Shown: piece after piece, positions 14,818-23,042 of the stretch | Layout: every line of letters begins with the position of its first letter | How positions within the stretch are numbered: position 1 is the first letter of the stretch | From: Streptomyces lomondensis | GTDB lineage: Bacteria > Actinomycetota > Actinomycetes > Streptomycetales > Streptomycetaceae | Assembly (NCBI RefSeq): GCF_014651035.1 | Contig: NZ_BMWC01000007.1 | Location: 124,001-188,000 of the forward strand | Length of the DNA stretch: 64,000 nucleotides | Direction: 5' to 3' | Position numbers and translations under genes: made by a program | The notes under the pieces: generated by a model | Told to the model about the DNA's origin: nothing | The model's database searches: none | What the model saw: only the letters and a program-made list of their open reading frames with translations

Positions 14818-16017
14818 CTAGAGCGCGCAGCTGTCGCTGCCCACCTGCTGGTTGGCGGTGCGCCCCTTGGTGATGTCCTCCTGGATCTCGTCCACGGTGA
14901 GCGCGTACCCCGTCTCGGCGTCGTCGAGGGACTTGGCGAAGACCACGCCGTAGACCCTGCCGTCGGGGGTGAGCAGCGGGCCGCCGGAGTTGCCCTGGCG
15001 GACGGTCGCGTAGAGGGAGTAGACGTCGCGGCGGACCGTGCCGCGGTGGTAGATGTCCGGGCCGTTGGCCGTGATGCGGCCACGCACGCGTGCGGCGCGC
15101 ACGTCGTACGCCCCGTTCTCCGGGAAGCCCGCGACGATCGCGTTGTCGCCGCTGCCCGCGTCCGTCGAGGTGAACCGCAGCGCGGGCGCCTTGAGGTCCG
15201 GCACGTCGAGTACGGCGATGTCGCGCCGCCAGTCGTACAGCACGACCTTGGCGTCGTACTTCCTGCCCTCGCCGCCTATCTGCACGGTCGGCTCGTCGAC
15301 ACCGCCCACGACGTGCGCGTTGGTCATCACGCGGCGGTCGGCGAACACGAAGCCGGTGCCCTCCAGCACCTTGCCGCAGCTCGGGGCCGTGCCCATGACC
15401 TTGACGATGGAGCGCTGGGCGCGGGTCGCGACCGGACTGTTCGCCAGGGCCGGGTCTGGGGGCTGGACGTCGGTGATCGGCTCGTTCGAGAACGGGCTGA
15501 AGACCTGCGGGAAGCCGTTCTGCGCGAGGACGGAGGAGAAGTCCGCGAACCAGGTGGCGGCCTGGTCGGGCAGCGCCTGCGAGACGCCCTGGAGCACCTT
15601 GGAGTTGCGGACCTCCTTGCCGAGCGTCGGCAGCGTGGTGCCCGCGAGGGCCGAGCCGATCAGCCAGGCGACCAGGAGCATCGCCACGACGTTGACCAGC
15701 GCGCCGCCGGTCGCGTCGAGGGCCCGGGCCGGGGACCAGGTGATGTGCCGGCGCAGCTTGTTGCCGAGGTGGGTGGTGAGGGCCTGGCCGACGGAGGCGC
15801 AGACGATGACGACGACGACCGCGACGACGGCGGCGGTCGTGCTCACCTCCGCGTTGTCCGTGAGCGCGTCCCAGATGACGGGCAGCGCGTAGACCGCGAC
15901 GAGACCGCCGCCCAGGAAGCCGATCACCGACAGGATGCCGACGACGAAGCCCTGGCGGTACCCGACGACCGCGAACCACACGGCGGCGACCAGCAACAAG
16001 ATGTCCAGCACGTTCAC
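14818..16017 (-). CDS. MarP-like membrane serine protease (CvpA + trypsin domains)
   Basis: A 399-residue membrane protease. Four hydrophobic segments in residues 3-160 form a CvpA-like domain. The extracytoplasmic trypsin fold carries His in MTNAHVVGG, Asp in WRRDIAVLDV and Ser in RQGNSGGPLL. Two cysteines (APSCGKV and the C-terminal DSCAL) sit where MarP of M. tuberculosis (Rv3671c) has the disulfide that tunes its activity. MarP is needed for pH homeostasis and cleaves cell-wall hydrolases under acid. The GTG at 16017 is used; another GTG at 16026 is possible. It lies 13 bases behind the Nudix gene, probably in one operon with it. Confidence 0.9.
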   Translation of the reverse strand: MNVLDILLLVAAVWFAVVGYRQGFVVGILSVIGFLGGGLVAVYALPVIWDALTDNAEVSTTAAVVAVVVVIVCASVGQALTTHLGNKLRRHITWSPARALDATGGALVNVVAMLLVAWLIGSALAGTTLPTLGKEVRNSKVLQGVSQALPDQAATWFADFSSVLAQNGFPQVFSPFSNEPITDVQPPDPALANSPVATRAQRSIVKVMGTAPSCGKVLEGTGFVFADRRVMTNAHVVGGVDEPTVQIGGEGRKYDAKVVLYDWRRDIAVLDVPDLKAPALRFTSTDAGSGDNAIVAGFPENGAYDVRAARVRGRITANGPDIYHRGTVRRDVYSLYATVRQGNSGGPLLTPDGRVYGVVFAKSLDDAETGYALTVDEIQEDITKGRTANQQVGSDSCAL

Positions 16018-16030
16018 GGAGGCCACCCTG

Positions 16031-16726
16031 TCATGCGCGCCAGTCGAGCGGGACCTGCTTCTCGCGGTCCCAGGGCCGCTCCCAGCCCGCGTAGTGCAGC
16101 AGCCGGTCGATGATTCCGGCCGTGAAACCCCAGACAAGGGCTGATTTGACCAGAAATGCCGGGCCTTGGTGGCCACTGGGGTGAAGAGTGGTGGCTCTGT
16201 TGGCGGGATCCGTGAGATCCGCCACGGGGACGGTGAAGACTCTGGCGGTTTCGTTCGGGTCGACGACTCCGACCGGGCTCGGTTCGCGCCACCAGCCGAG
16301 CACCGGCGTGACCACGAAGCCGCTGACCGGGATGTACAGCCTGGGCAGGACACCGAAGAGCTGGACGCCGGCGGGGTCGAGGCCGGTCTCCTCCTGCGCC
16401 TCGCGCAGGGCCGCCCGCAGCGGTCCGTCGCCCCTCGGGTCGCCGTCCTCCGGGTCGAGGGCGCCGCCCGGGAAGGAGGGCTGCCCCGCGTGCGCACGCA
16501 GGGAGCTCGCGCGCTCCATGAGCAGCAGCTCCGGACCGCGCTCGCCCTCCCCGAAGAGGATCAGCACGGCGGACTGGCGCCCGGCGCCGTCCTCCGGCGG
16601 CAGGAAGCGGCTCAGCTGCCTCGGCCGCACCGTCTCCACGGCGTGCACCACCGGGTCCAGCCAGGCGGGCAGGCCCTCCTTGCTCAGCGTCACCGGGCCG
16701 CCCTGTGTGTCGCTCGCACGCGTCAT
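16031..16726 (-). CDS. Nudix CoA diphosphatase-like hydrolase
   Basis: A 231-residue Nudix protein of the CoA-pyrophosphatase group. The segment RASSLRAHAGQPSFPGGALD followed by REAQEETGLDP fits the NuCoA motif plus Nudix box, with catalytic Glu in REAQEETG. Expected reaction: cleavage of CoA or derivatives to phosphopantetheine and adenosine 3',5'-bisphosphate. Its ATG at 16726 lies within the TGA of the heptad-repeat gene (ATGA), so it is translationally coupled to it. The frame extends to 16792 but that part belongs to the upstream gene. The position matches Rv3672c. Confidence 0.88.
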   Translation of the reverse strand: MTRASDTQGGPVTLSKEGLPAWLDPVVHAVETVRPRQLSRFLPPEDGAGRQSAVLILFGEGERGPELLLMERASSLRAHAGQPSFPGGALDPEDGDPRGDGPLRAALREAQEETGLDPAGVQLFGVLPRLYIPVSGFVVTPVLGWWREPSPVGVVDPNETARVFTVPVADLTDPANRATTLHPSGHQGPAFLVKSALVWGFTAGIIDRLLHYAGWERPWDREKQVPLDWRA

Positions 16727-17478
16727 CGCCACCCCCGTCGTCCTGCCGCTTCCAACGCGCGACGCCCCCGAGATCGTTCCGCGCAGGGCCACGGTCCCCT
16801 GTGTGGGGGACCTGCCGGGGTACCGGGGCGGCGCGCGCGGCTCGTACGGCTGCCGGGGCGGCTCGTACGGCTGCCGGGACGGCTCGTACGGCTGCCGGGA
16901 CGGCTCGTGCGGCTGCCGGGACGGCTCGTAGGGCTGCCCAGGCGGTCTGTACGGCTGTCGACGGGGCTCGTACCGCTGCCGGGGCGGCTTGCACGGCTGC
17001 CGAAGGGGCTCGTATCGCTGCCGGAGCGGCCTGCACGGCTGCCGAGGGGACTCGCACCGCCGCCGGAGCGGCCCGCACGGCTGCCGAGGGGACTCGCACC
17101 GCCGCCGGAGCGGCCCGCACGGCTGCCGAGGGGACTCGCACCGCCGCCGGAGCGGCCCGCACGGCTGGGGCGGCTCCTACCGGTGCCGGAGCGGCTGATC
17201 GGGCGCTGCGGGCGGGTCGTCGGGGTGCCCTGGCGGGCCCTCGGGCTGCCAGGTCGGGCCATCGGGCTCTCCGAGCGGTCCATCGGCTCATCCACGCGGG
17301 CCGTCGGGCTCTCCGAGTGGGCCGTCGGACTCTCCGAGCAGGTCATACGGCTGCTCGGGCGGACCATCACGCTGCCCAGGCGACCCGCGCCGCTGCCCGG
17401 GCAACCCACGCCGCCACTCGGGCGACCCACCCCGCTGCCCGGCCTCGGGCAGGCCGTCCCGCTGGTCGGGCGGCTCAT
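16723..17478 (-). CDS. Heptapeptide-repeat protein (Arg/Ser/Gly/Pro-rich)
   Basis: A 251-residue protein built almost entirely of seven-residue units. The first set is of the form SESPTAR, VDEPMDR, SESPMAR, PGSPRAR, QGTPTTR. Next come 14-residue double units (RAGRSGGGASPLGS, three near-identical copies), then RPGSRTS repeated four times. No domain or membrane segment is seen. It is strongly basic and probably disordered, with many Ser-Pro/Thr-Pro sites. Coding status is well supported: its ATG overlaps the nth stop as ATGA and its TGA overlaps the Nudix ATG as ATGA, and the frame is open throughout. Function unknown; nucleic-acid or polyphosphate binding is a guess. Confidence 0.7.
   Translation of the reverse strand: MSRPTSGTACPRPGSGVGRPSGGVGCPGSGAGRLGSVMVRPSSRMTCSESPTAHSESPTARVDEPMDRSESPMARPGSPRARQGTPTTRPQRPISRSGTGRSRPSRAGRSGGGASPLGSRAGRSGGGASPLGSRAGRSGGGASPLGSRAGRSGSDTSPFGSRASRPGSGTSPVDSRTDRLGSPTSRPGSRTSRPGSRTSRPGSRTSRPGSRTSRARRPGTPAGPPHRGPWPCAERSRGRRALEAAGRRGWR
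16811..17170. repeat. 21-bp and 42-bp tandem repeats
   Basis: Two adjoining arrays lie inside the heptad-repeat gene. Units of 21 bp (CGGCTCGTACGGCTGCCGGG plus one base, with variants) occupy about 16840-16935. Units of 42 bp occur three times at about 17040-17165. Both lengths are multiples of seven codons, so copy-number changes keep the frame. Confidence 0.8.
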
Positions 17479-18668
17479 CCGGCCCCCAGCGGCGGCGCCG
17501 GCCTGCCGCCCGCGTCCAGGTACGCCTGCGGGGGCCTCAGGCGCTGGCCGGGGAAGCCGCCCTTCTCGTACTTGAGGAGCTTCTTCGCCTTCTCGGGGTC
17601 GGTCTCGCCCTCGCCGTACGCCGGGCAGAGCGGGGCGATCGGGCAGGCGCCGCAGGCGGGCTTGCGGGCGTGGCAGATGCGGCGGCCGTGCCAGATCACG
17701 TGGTGCGAGAGGTCCGTCCAGTCGCTCTTCGGGAAGAGCGCGCCGACGGCGGCCTCGATCTTGTCCGGGTCGGTCTCCGCGGTCCACTGCCAGCGGCGCA
17801 CCAGGCGCTGGAAGTGCGTGTCCACGGTGATGCCGGGCCGCCCGAAGGCGTTGCCGAGCACGACGAACGCGGTTTTGCGGCCGACGCCGGGCAGCTTGAC
17901 CAGGTCCTCCAGCCGGCCCGGGACCTCACCGCCGAAGTCCTCCACCAGGGCCTTGGACAGCCCTATGACCGACTTCGTCTTGGCCCGGAAGAAACCGCAC
18001 GGGCGGAGGATCTCCTCCACCTCCTCCGGGTTGGCGGCGGCCAGGTCCTCGGGGGTGGGGTACTTGGCGAACAGGGCGGGTGTCGTCTGGTTGACGCGCA
18101 GGTCGGTGGTCTGGGCGGACAGCACCGTGGCGACCACCAGCTGGAAGGGGTTGTCGAAGTCCAGCTCGGGGTGCGCGTACGGGTAGACCTCGGCGAGCTC
18201 GCGGTTGATACGGCGGGCGCGGCGGACCAGGGCGGTACGCGACTCGTCACCCGGCGGGTGGACGACGGTCCTGGCGGGGGCGGTGCCCTTGACCCGGGCG
18301 GTGGCCTTCTTGGGCGCGACGGTGACCTTCTTGGCGACGGGCGCCTTCTTCACAGCGGGTTTAACAGCCGGCTTCACAGCCGGCTTCCCGGCGGCGGTTG
18401 CCCGGGAGGCAGACGCTTTGGAAGCCGGCGCCTTGGCAGCGGCCTTCTTCGCGGCGGCCTTCTTCGCAGATGCCTGCTTGCCCGCGGCCCCGCCCTTCTT
18501 GGCAGGCGGCTTCTTCGCCGGCGTCGGCTTCCCGGAAGGCGCCGCCTTCCCTGTCGCTTTCGCCGTTTTCCTACCGCCATCGGGGCCCTGTTCGCCCACA
18601 GCGGAATCGCGACGTACAACCACCCGCGCAGCCCCCTCGGCCTGTGCTCTCACCGGCGATTTGGACAC
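17475..18668 (-). CDS. nth: Endonuclease III with histone-like Lys/Ala-rich N-terminal tail
   Basis: Base-excision-repair DNA glycosylase/AP lyase, 397 residues, far longer than the usual 210-240. The catalytic core begins near residue 150. It has the helix-hairpin-helix LPGVGRKTAFVVLG with the active-site Lys, the catalytic Asp in VDTHFQRLVRR, and the 4Fe-4S motif CHARKPACGACPIAPLC (C-x6-C-x2-C-x5-C). Residues 30-140 form a tail of PAKK, AAAKKAAAK and PAVKPAVK units resembling histone H1 tails, likely giving extra DNA affinity (inference). It lies upstream of the heptad-repeat and Nudix genes in one coupled operon and is divergent from crp, as in M. tuberculosis. Confidence 0.93.
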   Translation of the reverse strand: MSKSPVRAQAEGAARVVVRRDSAVGEQGPDGGRKTAKATGKAAPSGKPTPAKKPPAKKGGAAGKQASAKKAAAKKAAAKAPASKASASRATAAGKPAVKPAVKPAVKKAPVAKKVTVAPKKATARVKGTAPARTVVHPPGDESRTALVRRARRINRELAEVYPYAHPELDFDNPFQLVVATVLSAQTTDLRVNQTTPALFAKYPTPEDLAAANPEEVEEILRPCGFFRAKTKSVIGLSKALVEDFGGEVPGRLEDLVKLPGVGRKTAFVVLGNAFGRPGITVDTHFQRLVRRWQWTAETDPDKIEAAVGALFPKSDWTDLSHHVIWHGRRICHARKPACGACPIAPLCPAYGEGETDPEKAKKLLKYEKGGFPGQRLRPPQAYLDAGGRPAPPLGAG

Positions 18669-18770
18669 CCGGCCAGCCTAAGGCCAGCCACCGACATCCG
18701 CCCCGGCCCCTGAAGATCGGCGTCCAATTGGACCCCTGCCGCGTACCCCGGGACACCTGTGCGGCATCCT

Positions 18771-18785
18771 TGTGACAGATCACAC
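18771..18785. promoter_or_regulatory. Candidate Crp-binding site upstream of crp
   Basis: TGTGACAGATCACAC lies in the nth-crp divergent region, 90 bases before the crp start. It contains GTG-N8-CAC spacing as in the E. coli site, and a tighter TGTGA-N4-TCACA palindrome. The Streptomyces Crp consensus from chromatin studies is GTG-N6-GNCAC, and the match here has C in place of the inner G. Autoregulation of crp is inferred. Confidence 0.5.
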
Positions 18786-18874
18786 TGTTTGGACGGTCCG
18801 GCAAAATGGGCACCACGGTGCCCTGGTACGCGGGGGCGCAAGATCCCCTGAGCAGGTCGAAAGGGAGAGAACTC

Positions 18875-19549
18875 GTGGACGACGTTCTGCGGCGCAATCC
18901 GCTCTTCGCGGCGCTCGATGACGAGCAGGCCGCGGAGCTCCGCGCCTCCATGAGTGAGGTGACCCTCGCCCGCGGTGACTCACTGTTCCACGAGGGCGAC
19001 CCCGGCGACCGCCTGTACGTGGTCACCGAGGGCAAGGTCAAGCTCCACCGCACGTCCCCCGACGGCCGCGAGAACATGCTCGCCGTGGTCGGCCCCGGCG
19101 AGCTCATCGGCGAGCTGTCGCTGTTCGACCCGGGCCCTCGCACGGCGACCGCCACGGCGCTGACCGAGGTGAAGCTGCTCGGCCTCGGCCACGGCGACCT
19201 CCAGCCCTGGCTGAACGCCCGCCCCGAGGTGGCCTCGGCGCTCCTGCGCGCCGTCGCGCGCCGGCTGCGCAAGACCAACGACGCGATGTCCGACCTCGTC
19301 TTCTCGGACGTCCCGGGCCGCGTCGCCCGCGCCCTGCTGGACCTGTCCCGCCGGTTCGGCGTGCAGTCCGAGGAGGGCATCCACGTCGTCCACGACCTCA
19401 CGCAGGAGGAGCTGGCCCAGCTGGTCGGCGCGTCCCGCGAGACGGTCAACAAGGCCCTGGCGGACTTCGCCCAGCGCGGCTGGCTGCGCCTGGAGGCCCG
19501 CGCGGTGATCCTCCTGGACGTGGAACGCCTCGCCAAGCGCTCACGCTGA
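18875..19549 (+). CDS. crp: cAMP receptor protein Crp
   Basis: Cyclic-AMP-responsive transcription regulator, 224 residues. The N-terminal cyclic-nucleotide domain includes the phosphate-binding cassette GELIGELSLFDPGPRTATA near residue 75. The C-terminal winged helix has the recognition motif TQEELAQLVGASRETVNKAL near 170. The protein is nearly identical to S. coelicolor Crp (SCO3571), which is required for normal germination and promotes antibiotic production. GTG at 18875 is taken because GGGAGAG stands before it and this gives the known 224-residue protein. An upstream extension to 18806 is unlikely. A Crp-like palindrome lies in its promoter. Confidence 0.96.
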   Translation: MDDVLRRNPLFAALDDEQAAELRASMSEVTLARGDSLFHEGDPGDRLYVVTEGKVKLHRTSPDGRENMLAVVGPGELIGELSLFDPGPRTATATALTEVKLLGLGHGDLQPWLNARPEVASALLRAVARRLRKTNDAMSDLVFSDVPGRVARALLDLSRRFGVQSEEGIHVVHDLTQEELAQLVGASRETVNKALADFAQRGWLRLEARAVILLDVERLAKRSR

Positions 19550-19567
19550 CGCGCACGCGCCCCTGGC

Positions 19568-19618
19568 CGTACGTCGTCGGGCCCTGTCTCCTCGCGGGAC
19601 GGGGCCCGACGTCGTACG
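19568..19618 (+). terminator. Terminator of crp
   Basis: A 17-bp stem with one mismatch (19568-19584 with 19602-19618), 18 bases after the crp stop. Confidence 0.82.
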
Positions 19619-19669
19619 CGGCACGAAAAACAAGCCGCGCCGCGGTCCCTTTCACGGCACAGTGACCGC

Positions 19670-20491
19670 ATGGCCGGAACCGCTCATCGCCCGGGACTCG
19701 ACGCGGAGGGCTTCATCGCCCGGGAGGGCTCCCTCGCGCGCGTGCCCGACGTCTTCCGTCCGGTCGTCGCCGCCGCCCGGGACCGGCTGGCCGGCGTGTT
19801 CGGGGCGCGGCTGCACAGCGCGTACCTCTACGGGTCGATTCCGCGCGGCACCGCGCGCGTGGGACACAGCGACCTCGACCTGTTGCTCGCCCTGCGCGAG
19901 GAGCCGACCGACGCGGACCGGGCCGAGGCCCGTGCCCTCGGTGCGGCGCTGGACGAGGAGTTCGAGCAGCTCGACGGGCACGGGACGCTGCTGTTCAGCC
20001 GGGCGCGGCTGCTGAGCGACCTGGAGCGGTACGACCTGGCCTGGTTCGTCGCCTGCCTGTGCACTCCGCTGCTGGGCGAGGACCTGGCCGCGCGGCTGCC
20101 GCGCTACCGCCCCGACTCGCTGCTGGCCCGCGAGACCAACGGCGATCTGCACCTGCTCCTGCCCCGCTGGCGCCGGCGGATCGCTGAGGCGGACGACACT
20201 GCGGAGGCCCGTCGTCCGCTCGTCCGCTTCATGTCCCGGCACCTCGTGCGTACGGGCTTCACCCTGGTCATGCCCCGCTGGAACGGCTGGACGAGCGACC
20301 TGCGGGAGATGGCGGAGGCGTTCGCCGGGTACTACCCGGAGCGCGCCGAGCAGATGCGGGGCGCGGCCGTCCTGGGGCGGGAGCCGACGGGGGACGCCGC
20401 CGTGCTCAGGTCGTACGTCGACGATCTCGGGCCGTGGCTCGCCGCCGAGTACGCGCGCGTGCACGGCGTCAAAGCGCCCCGTCCCGCATGA
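19670..20491 (+). CDS. Nucleotidyltransferase-domain protein
   Basis: A 273-residue protein with a polymerase-beta-type nucleotidyltransferase fold at the N-terminus. The signature YGSIPRGTARVGHSDLDLLL near residues 54-73 gives the GS motif and the DxD metal ligands. The C-terminal half is helical, as in aminoglycoside or kanamycin nucleotidyltransferases and MNT/HEPN-like proteins. The substrate is unknown. It is monocistronic between the crp terminator and a convergent MBL gene, with 14 bases between the stop codons. Confidence 0.75.
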   Translation: MAGTAHRPGLDAEGFIAREGSLARVPDVFRPVVAAARDRLAGVFGARLHSAYLYGSIPRGTARVGHSDLDLLLALREEPTDADRAEARALGAALDEEFEQLDGHGTLLFSRARLLSDLERYDLAWFVACLCTPLLGEDLAARLPRYRPDSLLARETNGDLHLLLPRWRRRIAEADDTAEARRPLVRFMSRHLVRTGFTLVMPRWNGWTSDLREMAEAFAGYYPERAEQMRGAAVLGREPTGDAAVLRSYVDDLGPWLAAEYARVHGVKAPRPA

Positions 20492-20505
20492 GGGTGTGCG
20501 GGTGT

Positions 20506-21336
20506 CTAGATGAGCCCGTGCTCCTCCAGATAGTCCAGCTGCGCCCGTACCGACAGCTCGGCCGCCGGCCACAGAGAGCGGTCCACGTCGGCGTAGACGT
20601 GGGCGACGACCTCGGCCGGGGTCCCGTAGCCGTCCTCGACGGCCGTTTCGACCTGGGCCAGGCGGTGGGCGCGGTGGGCGAGGTAGTACTCGACGGCGCC
20701 CTGGGCGTCCTCCAGGACCGGGCCGTGGCCCGGCAGGACCGTGTGGACGCCGTCGTCGACCGTGAGGGACCTGAGGCGCCGCAGGGAGTCCAGGTAGTCG
20801 CCGAGGCGGCCGTCGGGATGGGCCACGACCGTCGTGCCGCGGCCCAGGATCGTGTCGCCCGTCAGGACCGCCTGGTCCGCCGGGAGGTGGAAGGAGAGGG
20901 AGTCGGCGGTGTGGCCGGGAGTCGGTACGACCCTCAGTTCGAGGCCACCTGTGGTGATCACGTCTCCGGCGGCCAGGCCCTCGTCGCCCAGCCGCAGCGC
21001 CGGGTCGAGGGCACGCACGCGCGTGCCGGTCAGTTCCGCGAACCGGGCGGCGCCCGCCGCGTGGTCGGGGTGGCCGTGGGTCAGCAGGGTCAGGGCGACG
21101 CGCTTGCCGGCCTGCTCGGCGGTGGCGACGACACGGCGCAGGTGTCCTTCGTCCAGCGGCCCCGGGTCGACCACCACGGCCAGGTCCGAGCCGGGCTCGG
21201 ACAGGATCCAGGTGTTCGTGCCGTCCAGGGTCATCGCCGACGGGTTGGGGGCCAGGACGTTGACGGCCCGGGCGGTGGCGGGACCCGTGAGGACCCCGCC
21301 CCGGGGCTGGCCGGGAAGGGCTGCTGCGTCCGTCAT
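20506..21336 (-). CDS. MBL-fold metallo-hydrolase
   Basis: A 276-residue metallo-beta-lactamase-fold hydrolase. The dinuclear zinc motif THGHPDHAAG is near residue 86. Further ligands lie in TPGHTADSLSF, the bridging Asp in LTGDTILG and the last His in LPGHGPVL. Domain order fits the LACTB2/glyoxalase-II-like group. It matches the MBL gene (Rv3677c) next to crp in M. tuberculosis. Its start overlaps the stop of the upstream Nudix gene by ATGA, indicating coupled expression. Substrate not known; thioesters or RNA have been suggested for relatives. Confidence 0.88.
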   Translation of the reverse strand: MTDAAALPGQPRGGVLTGPATARAVNVLAPNPSAMTLDGTNTWILSEPGSDLAVVVDPGPLDEGHLRRVVATAEQAGKRVALTLLTHGHPDHAAGAARFAELTGTRVRALDPALRLGDEGLAAGDVITTGGLELRVVPTPGHTADSLSFHLPADQAVLTGDTILGRGTTVVAHPDGRLGDYLDSLRRLRSLTVDDGVHTVLPGHGPVLEDAQGAVEYYLAHRAHRLAQVETAVEDGYGTPAEVVAHVYADVDRSLWPAAELSVRAQLDYLEEHGLI

Positions 21337-22211
21337 GCGGTGGCTCCACCGGTCGGGGCGGTCGGGATGTGCTTGGTGAACTCGTCGTGGCCCGGCCAGG
21401 AGAGCACGATCTCGCCGTCCACCAGGCGGGCGGTGGCCAGGACGGGCGTGAGGTCACGCCCTGGGGCGGCCGCGAGCGCCTGGGCGGCCGTCTCGTACGC
21501 CGTCAGCTGCCGCAGGGTCGCGATGGTCGGCGGCATCATCAGCAGCTCGCCCTTGTCGTATCCGGCGGCCGCCTCGCCGGGCCCGATCCACACCGTGCGG
21601 TCGGCCTCCGTGGAGGCGTTGCGGGTGCGCTGCCCCTTAGGGAGCGCGGCCACGAAGAACCAGGTGTCGTAGCGGCGGGCCTCGAACTCCGGGGTGATCC
21701 AGCGGGTCCAGGCGCCGAGCAGGTCGGAGCGCAGCACCAGGCCGCGGCGGTCCAGGAACTCCGCGAAGGACAGGTCCCGGGCGACCAGGGCGGCACGGTC
21801 CGCCTCCCAGCCGGCGCCGGTGGTGTCGCCGACGACCGAGTCCGGTGCCGGGCCGGCGAGCAGCACGCCCGCCTCCTCGTACGTCTCCCGTACGGCCGCG
21901 CAGACGATCGCCTGGGCCGCCGTCTCGTCGACGCCGAGCCGGTCCGCCCACCACGCGCGCGTGGGGCCCGCCCAGCGGACGTGGTGGTCGTCGTCGCGCG
22001 GGTCGACGCCGCCGCCCGGATACGCGTACGCGCCCCCGGCGAAGGCCATGGAGGCGCGTCGGCGCAGCATGTGGACGGCCGGGCCGCTGCCGGTGTCCTT
22101 CAGGAGCATGACGGTGGCCGCGCGCTTCGGGGTCACCGGGGTGAGGGTGCCGGCCGCGAGCGCGCGGATCCGTTCCGGCCACTCCGGGGGGTACCACTGA
22201 CCGTTCGCCAT
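21333..22211 (-). CDS. Nudix hydrolase, NUDT19-like
   Basis: A 292-residue Nudix protein in which the box is split by an insertion. AYAYPGGGVDPRDDD supplies the first half and RETYEEAGVLLAG the catalytic Glu-rich helix about 40 residues later. This arrangement is typical of NUDT19/RP2-type acyl-CoA diphosphatases. It is coupled by ATGA to the downstream MBL hydrolase, so the pair may act on CoA thioesters (inference). Its ATG (MANGQWYPPEWPERI) is 81 bases from the stop of the RidA gene, so RidA may share transcription. Confidence 0.83.
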   Translation of the reverse strand: MANGQWYPPEWPERIRALAAGTLTPVTPKRAATVMLLKDTGSGPAVHMLRRRASMAFAGGAYAYPGGGVDPRDDDHHVRWAGPTRAWWADRLGVDETAAQAIVCAAVRETYEEAGVLLAGPAPDSVVGDTTGAGWEADRAALVARDLSFAEFLDRRGLVLRSDLLGAWTRWITPEFEARRYDTWFFVAALPKGQRTRNASTEADRTVWIGPGEAAAGYDKGELLMMPPTIATLRQLTAYETAAQALAAAPGRDLTPVLATARLVDGEIVLSWPGHDEFTKHIPTAPTGGATA

Positions 22212-22292
22212 GGGCGCGAGGCTATCCCGTGACGGGCGGATGTTCGAGTGGCCCCGGGGGAGCGATTCCGCAGCTCGGGCCGTCGAAAAGGG

Positions 22293-22754
22293 CTACGCGA
22301 GCTCCACCTGGATCTCGACCTCCACCGGCGCGTCCAGCGGCAGCACCGCCACGCCCACCGCGCTGCGCGCGTGCACGCCCTTGTCGCCGAGGACCTCGCC
22401 GAGCAGCTCGCTCGCGCCGTTGAGCACCGCGGGCTGGCCCGTGAAGTCCGAGGCCGAGGCCACGAACCCGACGACCTTCACCACCCGCGCGATGCGGTCC
22501 AGGTCACCGGCGACGGACTTGACGGCGGCCAGGGCGTTCAGCGCACACGTGCGTGCCAGCTCCTTGGCCTCCTCCGGCGTGACCTCCGCACCGACCTTGC
22601 CGGTGACCGGAAGCTTGCCGTCCACCATCGGCAGCTGCCCGGCGGTGTAGACGTACGGCCCGGACTGCACGGCCGGCTGGTACGCGGCGAGCGGCGGGAC
22701 GACGTCGGGCAGGCTCAGGCCGAGCTCGGCCAGCTTCGCCTCGACGGCGCCCAC
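22293..22754 (-). CDS. RidA family protein
   Basis: A 153-residue RidA/YjgF/UK114-type protein, slightly longer than the 130-residue norm. Features are YQPAVQSGPYVYTAGQLPMV, the substrate-site region ALNALAAVKSVAGDLDRI, and VHARSAVGVAVLPLDAPVEV containing the conserved Arg. RidA proteins hydrolyse reactive enamine/imine intermediates of amino-acid metabolism. The conserved C-terminal Glu (VEVEIQVELA) is present. The GTG at 22754 overlaps the TAG of the DUF4177 gene by one base (TAGTG), hence translational coupling. The longer open frame to 22904 is rejected because it reads through that gene. Confidence 0.87.
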   Translation of the reverse strand: MGAVEAKLAELGLSLPDVVPPLAAYQPAVQSGPYVYTAGQLPMVDGKLPVTGKVGAEVTPEEAKELARTCALNALAAVKSVAGDLDRIARVVKVVGFVASASDFTGQPAVLNGASELLGEVLGDKGVHARSAVGVAVLPLDAPVEVEIQVELA

Positions 22755-22912
22755 TACTGCTTCTCCCGCTTCAGATAGGCCACGAGCTGCTCGGGGTTGT
22801 TCGGCCCGGGCACGACCTGGACGAGCTCCCAGCCGTCCTCGCCCCAGGTGTCCAGAATCTGCTTCGTGGCGTGGACGAGCAGCGGCACGGTTGCGTATTC
22901 CCACTTGGTCAT
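22754..22912 (-). CDS. DUF4177 family small protein
   Basis: A 52-residue protein starting MTKWEYATVPLLVHATKQIL, with the family hallmarks KWEYATVPL and DGWELVQVVPGP and ending in LKREKQ. The product is small, soluble and uncharacterised. Its TAG overlaps the GTG of the RidA gene. The same pair (Rv3678A-Rv3678c) sits next to the ArsA-like genes in M. tuberculosis. It starts 130 bases from the divergent ArsA-like operon. Confidence 0.85.
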   Translation of the reverse strand: MTKWEYATVPLLVHATKQILDTWGEDGWELVQVVPGPNNPEQLVAYLKREKQ

Positions 22913-22990
22913 GCGGCCGACTCTAGCCGCTGCCGCAGAGGGGTCACGCGGCCGACCACGCCCCCGGGCGCCCGCCCTCCACGACGACGG

Positions 22991-22999
22991 TTATCCACA
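22991..22999 (+). promoter_or_regulatory. Perfect DnaA box in an ArsA-operon promoter
   Basis: TTATCCACA lies in the divergent region between the DUF4177 gene and the first ArsA-like gene, 44 bases upstream of its GTG and close to the expected -35. A single box could let DnaA regulate transcription, or be chance. Confidence 0.35.
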
Positions 23000-23042
23000 G
23001 CCTCCCGCGTAGTCCGGGCGCGGACTGGTTAGGCTCGAATAC

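Noticed and set aside
16811..17170. Repeats at 16.8-17.2 kb as a CRISPR array
   Set aside because: The units are contiguous (21 and 42 bp) without spacers and lie inside a protein-coding frame.
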